Origin: Sophora flavescens
Lineage: Eukaryota; Streptophyta; Magnoliopsida; Fabales; Fabaceae
Direction of reading: 5' to 3'
Length of the DNA stretch: 64,000 bases
Assembly: GCA_030762895.1 (NCBI GenBank)
Contig: CM061062.1
Coordinates: 2,937,001-3,001,000, forward strand
The notes under the pieces were generated by a model. The model had not been told where the DNA came from and made no database searches. It worked only from the letters and a program-made list of their open reading frames with translations. Shown here piece by piece: positions 32,843 to 43,100 of the stretch; the stretch's first letter is position 1, and every line of letters starts with the position of its first letter. The translations under genes and the position numbers were made by a program.

Positions 32843-32844
<2 letters not shown>

Positions 32845-32853
32845 ACAGATACC

Positions 32854-34122
32854 TTACTCTTCATGATGTTCAACAACTGATTCTAGTTTTGTACTAATAT
32901 GTTCCCTTTCCACCGGAGTTTCACACTTTTCTTGCTGCTGGTCATAACTATCGTCTTCATTTATTTTGTTTTCCCTAGCATCTTCATTACTTATGTAATC
33001 AGATTCACATAAACCCTGTTGAAGTGCCAGAGAATCTGATACTACTTGTTCAGGCATATAGTCTTTTTGCAGATGATCAGCTCCTAAATCTTCATTTGAT
33101 CCTTTAGCTTCTACGTCAGCCTGACAATCAAAAGAAACAGGTTCATTCCCTGGGATTGATTCTGCCTCATTTTGATCACCAGAGCTTTGCAGTACTTCCT
33201 CCTCCTGATTCTCATTATCATGCAGCTTGTTAGCATCTAGAGGTTCATTCCCTGGGATTGGTTCTGCCTCATTTTGATCACCAGAGCTTTGCAGTACTTC
33301 CTCCCCCTCCTCCTGATTCTCATTATCATGTAGCTTGTTAGCATCTTGTTCAGGTATATAGTCTTTTTGCAGATGATCTGCTCCTAAATCTTCGTTTGAT
33401 CCCTTAGCTTCTACGTCAGCCCGACAATCCCAAGAAACAGGTTCATTCCCTGGGATTGGTTCTGCCTCATTTTGATCACCAGAGTTTTGCAGTACTTCCT
33501 CCTCCTCTTGGTTCTCATTATCATGCAGCTTGTTAGCATCTTGAGGTTCATTCCCTGTGATTGATTCTGCCTCATTTTGATCACCAGAGCTTTGCAGTAT
33601 TTTCTCCTCCTCTTGATTCTCATTACCATGCAGCTTGTTAGCATCAGCATCAGTTTGAATATCAAATCGTTCCATATTTAATCTGTCAAATGATGGCTGA
33701 TTCTGTGTGTCAGATATCACTTCCTCTTTGACAGCCTCCAGCCATTCATCACTGTTGAGCTCCTTTCCGTCGTGGTTGTGTTTGGAAGTAGAACATTCTT
33801 GAGACTCATCAACTCTATCAGATCCTTCCATATCAGATGAGTTCTTAACCAAACTAGGATGGAGATCTTCAGCAGCATATTCTGCTTTTGATTCATTTCC
33901 AACATCATTTGCGGAGACAGGAAAAGACTGAAAAGCATCCCAATCATCATCACTGACTTCATCTTCTTCCTTGTTATTTTCATCTGTTTCCTTCGTGGTA
34001 GCTAATGGTGCAGAATGTTCCTCTTCATTTTTGCCTGCAGACTTCGGTATTTTTATATCCAAAACTGGCATTTTTAGTTCTGCGGGATTGCTATGTTGTG
34101 TTACAGAAGCTCGTATTACTCC
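32854..34122 (-). CDS. SWEETIE: Last coding exon of the SWEETIE-like gene, acidic tail with repeats
   Basis: This exon alone encodes 422 residues. After GVIRASVTQHSNPAELKMPV comes the SDDDWDAFQSFPVS motif (about 33940), then a low-complexity acidic tail. Four units begin DANKLH(G/D)NENQEE: 33645-33541 (35 aa), 33540-33346 (65 aa), 33345-33238 (36 aa) and 33237-33043 (65 aa). Units 1+2 and 3+4 form a higher-order repeat of about 100 residues, so a 35-aa unit was doubled and the pair was then duplicated again. The frame stays open throughout. The rest of the tail is rich in E, D, N and Q with many VEAKGSNEDLGADHLQKDY-type words and ends VVEHHEE. Confidence 0.85.
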   Translation of the reverse strand, partial: GVIRASVTQHSNPAELKMPVLDIKIPKSAGKNEEEHSAPLATTKETDENNKEEDEVSDDDWDAFQSFPVSANDVGNESKAEYAAEDLHPSLVKNSSDMEGSDRVDESQECSTSKHNHDGKELNSDEWLEAVKEEVISDTQNQPSFDRLNMERFDIQTDADANKLHGNENQEEEKILQSSGDQNEAESITGNEPQDANKLHDNENQEEEEVLQNSGDQNEAEPIPGNEPVSWDCRADVEAKGSNEDLGADHLQKDYIPEQDANKLHDNENQEEGEEVLQSSGDQNEAEPIPGNEPLDANKLHDNENQEEEVLQSSGDQNEAESIPGNEPVSFDCQADVEAKGSNEDLGADHLQKDYMPEQVVSDSLALQQGLCESDYISNEDARENKINEDDSYDQQQEKCETPVEREHISTKLESVVEHHEE

Positions 34123-37100
34123 CTGCATGAAGTTAACAATAGCAGTAAGCATCAGAAAATTATATTACCCTATTGATGGGAGCTTATTATTTCTTTAGAC
34201 AGAAAGGAATTTGCTATTTCTAAAAGAGAAATGGTATTTGTATACCTGAATTCTGGATACCTGGGCGACACCTGGTTAATGGTGTACAAATTCTTAGTTA
34301 ATTCAGTTCCGTGGATGGTTAATGACGAATTGTGATTCATTAACTAAGTTCAAGACACCATTAATCATGATTGTGAATACTGTTAATGATAGGAACCAGT
34401 ATCACACAACAATGAAACAGTAGCAAAAATAGGGAGAAAACTGAACTATGTATGTATTATTTACTAAAAAAAAAAAAAGATTTACAGAGAATGAGTATTC
34501 CTCTGCCACAGAGCCAAGCTCCTACAGAAGAGAGGATTCTCTTTCTGCCCAAAACCCTAAGGTTCTACCAAAATAATCCAGAATGCCCTTTCCATTTTCC
34601 TAAACACTCCTTTTATTCCTCTCCTTGTGCTGCCTACATGATTCACATGTCACTAACTAACTCTCCCTTAGACACACTTTCCCCCTTCTAGAACCTGCCA
34701 GACTTTAGGTCCATGAGTGACTTGGTTCACTCTCAGCCCATGTGATGCTTTATTTGGGCCTTTCTCTCCATGGATCCTATCAATGCCACCTGCTTGAAAT
34801 TCAGCCTTGTCCTCAAGGCTGAGATAAGGAGACTGACATATGAGTACCAATTTTCCCTTCCACGCAATGCTCTGAAAAATTGGTCTCTGTTCCTCTTCTT
34901 GAACCACAACCCCGGCATTGTCCCTTGAAGGTACTTCATAGGTAGTGATCATGAGAACAATTAAAACTTGAATTGTCTTAGAGAAATCAGAATTGCCCTG
35001 CTTTACAAGCCAAGAAGCAAGTGTATAGGGAGTATAGAGTGCAATTTGAACTATCTCATATCTACTTCCAGAAGTTTGTTCCCTAGTTATAGCCTCTCTA
35101 GCTACTGGCATGGCCTCAACATGAACAGCTTGCAGGTCCTCAAGGTGAAGGATTGGACAAAGGTCTCGTAGTGATTGAAAGAAGTGTTCACCGGGGTCCC
35201 ACTGCTTGAAGCCCAATGATCTAATTTCCATTTCCTTGGAAACCTCTTGGAAGCATGTTGGTCTTGTAAGAGCATTCCACTCATGGTTTTCAACAACCTC
35301 GGCTTCAATCCTCCTAAACTTCCCTCTATCATATACAAAATTAAGTCTGAAAATGTTCTTTAAAAGAAAGTAACCTTCTGCCAGTACGTGAAGTAGGTTG
35401 CCAAATTTGGAGAATTGGAAATGCATGGGCTCACCATCATTGCCAAATGCTATATCTTCTGAAATCTCCATAAACATGATGAAATCCTTTACTATATCCT
35501 CCTTTGAAAAGATCTTTATATGAATAGCAGGTAGTAGTGCTAATGCCATTTCTTTTTCCCTGTTCTTTCTGTCCATAGCCAGAGTTATGAGCTTCAAAAA
35601 TGCTGGGTTATACTCAGGTCTTCCAAGGTCTACAAGTCTTCGAATGAACTCAAATATGTCATAAGAGAGAAAACATTCATGCATTATACCTACAGCCACT
35701 CCTTTGTGTTTTCTCACCCAATTATCTTGGACTTGGATATCCCCATATTTGCACAAAACACTGAAAAGATGAAGTCCTCCTTCTGGAACATGATAATTTT
35801 CAAAAACATGTATCCTAGGTTGTTCCTTGGCCCTGGCCACCATACTAATTGTAACAATGGAAATGTATATTCCTTCAAACGGTTCATTGGAAATGCCTTT
35901 CACTCTTGCAGCCATGGTCACATCTTGACTACCATGTCTCTCGTAGTTCATGCCTTTGACCTCGGGTAAGGCATTATGGCCACAGTGCTTACCCTCATGA
36001 GAACCATAATTACCTGTTATCCGAAAGGCCCATTTCATGGTGACTTCTACACAATTTACTTCACAATCGAACCATAAAACATCACTGCTATCTACTATGG
36101 GGCTTCTTGACCCTTCACCTCTTGAGTAGGCCAAATGACTGAATGGCAATAAAACAATAATTGCAGCTGCAGAACTAACTCTGTAACACACTACTTAGAC
36201 TTCTGTCATAATATATGGAATAAGTTGCCCTATTGAATAGAATACTCCGACGGGTAATGACATGTAGAAACAATTTGTGAGCAACTGAACTAACCATAGA
36301 TGCATTTGGAGTCATCAGCTTCTCATTGTAGTCCCTTCTAGTCCCATTCCAATTCAAATAATCCTTCACATAATCAGACAGAGAAAGAGCAAGAGGATGC
36401 CAAAAATCATGAATATAAGACCCAAAAATCATTTTTGTGAAATTCTGCAAGTTATCAGGTGAAACGCCAGCATCTTGATTCTTATCACTTTGTAAATACT
36501 TCAGAACCTTTGGTAGAGGACCCAACTTGTTTAGCCATTGAAACACCAAAACAATATGCATTTGGGCCTGACCCATTTGTGTTGATAGGCATTCAGAGCG
36601 ATACTCTGTAGCTCCCTGTTGCAAACTAATTGCACTATGTGAACTATGCAATGACTGAATCCATCTAGAAGGTTCATATCTACTTTGAAAAGCTGTATGA
36701 CCAAAGTTGTTGCCACCATTCTGAGTGAATTTATTCAGTTCGAGGGCCTGGAAATGCCTCTCCAATTCAATAAAGACATTAGCAGTTGACCCACTAACCA
36801 TTAAGTCCATTGAAAATTCCTCCTTTGACTTCTTCCATTCATTAGAAAATTGGGCCAGGTATTTAGTTTTTAGCACAGGCCCACAATATTGCTTCAGGTG
36901 TAACCTTGCTCCTTCTTTATCATAATCAGAATTAATCAAAGAAAATTGGGCTTGGCCCATTAGGTCAAAAAACTGACCTATTTTACATATTCCCTTTTCT
37001 GTCCCTCTCTTCTCCCTTCTATCTTCTTTTCTGAACCCCACAGCCTCCACCTTCATCAACGGCTGCAACCACATGTAGGACCAGTCCCCAGTGGCTACGG

Positions 37101-40100
37101 CGACGCCGGCAACTCTGGTGGTGGAGTTAGGGTCATCGAAGTCGGTGTCCCAATGACCAGCCGCACACCTCCATGACAACGGGCAGCGTGTATCTGGCGG
37201 TTCAGGCGGAGTTGGCGGCGGCTCATGCGACTCCGGGGGTGGCTCATTCAGTGTATCCGGCGGTGGTGGCGGGACTGCAACGCATCCTCTCTTCTGTTTT
37301 TCCCCCCGAGCAACGGAACCCACCATTTGACCACCATTGTCTGGCGGCTTCAGTGGCGGCGGCTGGTCGTCCGGCTGTCCTGGAGGTGGCCACTCAGTCA
37401 TACCGCCTGTGAACCCTGCCGCAAAATTTCTCTGGTGCGTCGATATTGGTGACGGTGGTGGGTCGCCAACTATAACACTACCCTCGGACGAAATACCCAA
37501 TCCTGTTGCGCTCTCTGCTGTGGCTTTCTTCACTGAATCTGTGTTCATTTCCACTCCATCGTTGACACTCTGGTTCTTGGTCTTCGGCCCTTCTTCTTCC
37601 CCTTTGTTTTCTCGCTCCTCTTCTACTATCTTTATTGGAATTGAATTTTCTAGGTCAGTTCCTTCTTGTTGGAATTCGACTGACCCTTGAGCCATCAATG
37701 GTTCCGATTCCAAATTTAGCTCCCTTTTCTCTGAATCTTGAAGACAAACCCACATATCTGGTATGAATTCTTTGATCACTGCTAGCTCAAAAGTCTTCCA
37801 TGTTGCATTCTGATTGTCTTGCTTCCAAGAAGACCACCACTTGAAAGCTTCTCCTCTCAATGCAAACACAGTCACCCACATTTTCTTCATCTCTTCATGG
37901 ATCCAACTGTTGGCCTCAAAATAACGCTCCAGCTGGATCAGCCACCAATAAGCGTCTCCCCTTCCATCAAACAGTGGAATTTTCATCTCCGGCATCACTG
38001 GCTCTCCCTCGAGAATCCGGCAGGGTCGGACCGATTTGATAGGAACCAAGATCACACAACAATGAAACAAAGAGCAAAAATAGGTAGAAAACTTAACTAT
38101 TTATGTATTATTTACTAAAAAAAAAAAAAGATTTACAGAGAATGAGTATTCCTCTGCCACAGAGCCAAGCTCCTACAGAAGAGAGGATTCTCTTTCTGCC
38201 CAAAACCCTAAGGTTCTACCAAAATAATCCAGAATGCCCTTTCCATTTTCCTAAACACTCCTTTTATTCCTCTCCTTGTGCTGCCTACATGATTCACATG
38301 TCACTAACTAACTCTCCCTTAGACACACTTTCCCCCTTCTAGAACCTGCCAGACTTTAGGTCCATGAGTGACTTGGTTCACTCTCAGCCCATGTGATGCT
38401 TTATTTGGGCCTTTCTCTCCATGGATCCTATCAGTTAACCAAGTTTGAAGGTGTACAAAAAAAAATAACATGCAACTATGGGTGGTTAACACTCTTCACA
38501 ATCGTGGTTAATGGTATGTTGGACTTAGTAAGGGTTCAGAATTCGTCGCTAACCATCTACTGAACTGAATTAACCAATATTTTATACACCATTAACCAGG
38601 TGTCACTCAGGTATCCAGAATCCAGATGTACAAATAACATTACTCTTTCTAAAAATATATTATAGAAAATTACAAAAGGATATGCTAAGTGAGCAAAATA
38701 AATATCAATAATAAATCCACAGAATAATCATATATATTGGTAACATTAAAAGTACCTGAAGTTGCTGGCGGTGCAGAGGAGGCATTGATAGTAAAACATC
38801 CTTAAAATGAACTGCTGAGGAAGGAATTTGAGCAAGGTGAGAAACAAGCTTAACGGCGGTGCTTCTTAAGTCACTGACTTCCTGTCGTTTGTTTGCATGA
38901 TCAAAAGAATGTACAATGAAATTAAGAAGACCTAACTACAGGTAAAGAATTTCGCAATTTATAATTTTGTAATTTATATTACCTGAGAGAATCCATCTCC
39001 TGTTGACAAGAAAACCATAACGATGGCCTCCAGAAGTATGTTCATAAATTCTCTCTGGCAGTCATTATCTTTTGGTAGTGTTTGGAACAGCACCATAAGA
39101 CTCAAGCACTCACTAGCAATGGTTACCGATTCCCTAGTTATAGGATTCTGTCATCAATAAAAATGGAGACTCCTTTAGAATGATACACAGTGAAATGCAA
39201 AATCCAATGCGCAGACATTATGGACCAATGATTCCATGAACAATACTAATGGCAATAGATGCAAATGTTGCCTATACCTTCAACATTTTGTGGATCAAAA
39301 TGAAAATATCGGTTAAAAGCTCCCCAACGAGAAACATTAAGAAAGAGTCATCTTCTATACTTTTGCTTCTTTGAACTCTGGCTTTAAGAAATTGTAAACC
39401 TATTACTTGAACCTGTCAAAGAACAAACTTTGTCAGTCATATTTCTTTCCAGGTAACAATCAGGGCACAATATTTATTAGATATTCATTTACCTGTATAT
39501 TTGCATCAGTCAGTACAGTTTGGATACATCTAATGCAATAGCTCAGGGCACTAACAAAGACGGTGTTTCTTTCTTTTCCTTCTTCAACACATTCAATTGC
39601 AAGAGCCAGTTTGGCAATTGATATATGCTGGTCAAGAGAAAATGCAAGCTTCATTTGAAGTAATTTGCGTTGACTGAAACTTTTAACCTCCAGCAAACGG
39701 AATCCCTCTATGCAATCCTTAGTCAGAGCAGCAACCATACTTAGACAACTTCCAAACATTTTGCTTAGAGGGAGAATGATATCATCACGGTCAGACTCAT
39801 CTGCAACACAAAAGTAACGATCAACCAGTTATTTTGCTGACTGAATTAAGTTGATTGTTCACTCCTATGCCATGGTAGTTTGATTACAACTCAAGCACAT
39901 TGATTCTTGTGGGGCACATTGATTTTTCCTCAGAAATATTGTGAATTTATTACACACATCAAGCTAAATCTGGAAAAAAATGCATATTCAGAAATAACGA
40001 GGAAATGCATCTGCAACACAAAAGTAACGATCAACCAGTTGTTTTGCTGACTGAATTAAGTTGATTGTTCACTCCTATGCCATGGTAGTTTGATTACAAC

Positions 40101-43100
40101 TCAAGCACATTGAATCTTGTGGGGCACATTGATTTTTCCTCAGAAATATTGTGAATTTACACACTTCAAGCTAAATCTAAGAAAAAATGCATATTCAGAA
40201 ATAACGAGGAAATGCATGTAAAACATAAACATCCCACAAACTAGTATAGTAATTCACAAGAGGCAAGGATAACTACAAGCCAAACTAGTTTTAACTTAGA
40301 AGGCTCACCATCAAAGACTTTCTTTAATAAAGGGCTTGCAGAGTTAACCATGTCAATTGCTTCTGATAAGCACACCTCAGTTGAAGCCTCCCTGATGCAT
40401 TTGTAGCCAATTAAAACAAATGCCAGAACCGTTGATTTTGAAAGCTTCTGGGTAGAAAATAATCATTGAGAGAATAAATCAGCAATGAAGACTGAGGATC
40501 ATTTGTGAGAATGAATACTGAGAAAAGATTAATTTAAGATAAAAAATTAGCACGAATACTTTCATGAATACAGAAATAAATATCCACGAAAGATATGGGT
40601 CAGATAGCAATAAGTTGTTTACTAACAAACAAAGATACCTTAGTCTCCACACGACTCATAACTGCCTTTGTTGTGCTAAATAGTGTATGCATCACATTTT
40701 CCTCCCAGTTTGAATGACCCTCTGAAATTGTGTCAGTACTGAACAACAAAAATGCAGGAACTATTTAGCAGAGTACATATCAGATGCAGAAAGTCCATGG
40801 AATAATTGAAAATTGAAAATACATTAAATTCTAAGCCACAGCAGATTATATTACCTCTGAAACACTTTAAAAACATAGTCAAGACAAAGTTCCATTGTTA
40901 TAAATGCAAAGTTTTCACCATTGAAAATTTCTTGTGGGCAATTTTGTACAACCTGTAGGGAAAAAAATTGAAATTTGAACTTAGCGTCTGTCTCCATAAA
41001 TTGGCTAAAGCAGCAAATAGCTTACTAGATTAACATGCAACTTTGGAGAAAATCCTGCTCTACCAAGATAAGGTGCTTGAAGCGTTTTCACAAGTTAAAC
41101 CCAAAACGGAGATAAAATATAATGAAGAAAGAGTCAAAAAACCCTGAAACAATTATGTTAGTGGGATAAAGCACATGGCCTTTTTAATGGGGTTCCCCTA
41201 ACAAATACGTTCAAGGGATCAGGGCATTGGGCACCTTTGTTCCATTCTCTTTTTTCTTTACTGTTTTGTTCTTTCGTTAAGGAGGATTCCCTATCCTGCC
41301 TTCTCTTAGAAATTCATCTGTCTAATGAATTTCTTCTTTAATTAAAAAAAAACCCTGAACAAAATGTGTCAAATGCCTACCTGTGATAAAATGGATATTG
41401 CAAGACTATTCCAAGAATTATCCATGTATGTTGAATATGAGAAAATCTGCATCCACAAACATAATAAGAAACATAAGAATAGTCCTTACAATTATTCCAT
41501 TCAATATTAATTTAACCATGAGCAAAGGAATTATCATGAGTGAATATTAGTGCAGAGTAGATATAGACTATTTCTTCTTTTAACCAGTCAAATATTCTAC
41601 TCTGAACCTAAAAACACACATTAAAGAAACATATCAGTCATTTATTTCCATATATCTTAGAAGTTTCAGGTACTCCAAATTTCAATACTACCCACCTGGC
41701 ATTACATCATATATTGCAGGTCCAAATGTGTATTAATGGTAATACTTGTGAAGAAGCTAATATTTCATTAAGACTACTTTTTTATCAATTCATACACAGC
41801 AATATTCAATGCTGTCACAGCATTGAATGGCCATTGATTGTCAGGAATATTTGCAAATGTTTTTTGTTAAGGGAGCAACTCTCCTAAATGCACAACCTGT
41901 TATGTGGAGGTAGATGAATGAGATTCTCTATCTCAAACGAATCCCCTTACACACAAAAGAGACCTTTTTCTCTTTTGTAATAAAAGAAACGTAATTAGAT
42001 GAGAAGAGAGAAATACACAACAAGAGGATAAGTATCCTCAACACACCAAAAAAAAAAAAAAACTGGGGCCCTTTGTGCTCTAAGCGTGGACAATGGTATA
42101 AACCCACTTTACCTTTGTTGGAGTTCCATATTGGATAGTGATATGGCCTGAAGAGTGCTTATAAGTAAGGGGCAACTCTCACCCTACAAGCTACCTTTTG
42201 GGGTTGAGTTAGGCCCAAACCCAAATTCTAAGATGGTATCAAAACCTATCTTAGACCCGTTGGGCCACCCGTAGATGTCTAGTCCTGGGTGTGAGGGGGG
42301 TGTGTTGGAGTTCCACATTTGATAGTGAAATGGCATTGAAGAGTGCTTAGAAGTAAGGGGCAACCCTCACCCTACAAGCTAGCTTTTCGGGTTGAGTTAG
42401 GCCCAAACCCAAATTCTAAGAACCTTTACTTTAAAGGCATTTAACTTGATTTATATGAATAGGGGCAGCAAGGATTGCTTGAGCTACATAAATTGTCATA
42501 TATCTTTAACACTTTCCAATGAAATACACGACACATTTAATTCACTTAGGCTCAAATAACCACGCTATAAAGGGTTGATGAATTTCTTAACTGATGAATA
42601 TGCCTTTGTATGTCCAAAAGAAATTAATTGGATATTTGAAAAAAAAGCCATTTAAGGGAAAAAAATGTTCTCTAAATTGAGAAGATTGCAAGCACTACAT
42701 ACATTAAAACATTGTCTTAGAGGTGTATATGTCACAGAATCCCGTTTGAAATAAAATATGGCAGGTAAACTGTAAACCCCTCCATTCCCATAAGTTTAGT
42801 CTAGATTAGAAGAAACAGATTAGTAATGTAAGACCACCTGTAGCAGCTCTTCACAAATATCCATGGTAAGTAATCCCTCTTGAAAAAATCTTTCAGTAGA
42901 GAGAAATTGAAACACCAGTAATACAATCTCATATAATTTGAAGACCGAGGGATTCACTTCATTTAATGGTAAGTCCCCACCGTACTTTGCATTAACAGAA
43001 GCTAGCTGTATAATTGGTCTGCAAAGGATAGGATGTTGTGATTGAAACAGACCAAGAAGAGAGAAGCCCCACAGGAACTTATAATCTTCCAACTTCAATT

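Larger units (their letters stand above)
34387..38433 (-). mobile_element. 4.05-kb LTR retroelement with gag-like ORF and captured MA3 domain
   Basis: LTRs at 34387-34782 (396 bp) and 38037-38433 (397 bp) are almost identical, both TGATAGG...CTATCA. GTTAA is duplicated at 34382-34386 and 38434-38438. Near-identity of LTRs indicates a fairly recent insertion. The interior, on the minus strand, has two long overlapping open frames and no protease, RT, RNase H or integrase, so it is non-autonomous. The sequence after the 5' LTR (AATCGGTCCGACCC...) is not the usual tRNA-Met primer site; the primer was not identified. It lies in the intron before the last SWEETIE exon. Confidence 0.88.
34225..38646. 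mobile_element. Foldback MITE in a SWEETIE intron, split by an LTR element
   Basis: 34225-34386 and the reverse complement of 38434-38646 align over most of their length (shared CTGGATACCTG, GACACCTGGTTAATGGTGTA, ACGAATT, CACCATTAA words), so together they form one palindrome-like MITE of about 375 bp. The LTR element 34387-38433 sits at its centre. TTCTAAA flanks both ends, a possible 7-8 bp TSD. Confidence 0.65.

Noticed and set aside
33411..33983. Second-frame open stretches in the SWEETIE last exon
   Set aside because: Shadows of the repeated acidic tail; the main frame is supported by splice phase.
34452..34691. 79-codon plus-strand frame, repeated at 38103-38342
   Set aside because: Same LTR sequence twice; the frame is incidental.
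37173..37690. Several plus-strand frames
   Set aside because: Antisense shadow of the proline-rich part of ORF1 on the minus strand.
39460..39759. A separate 99-residue gene on the minus strand
   Set aside because: It is the interior of the SWEETIE exon 39493-39800, not a separate gene.
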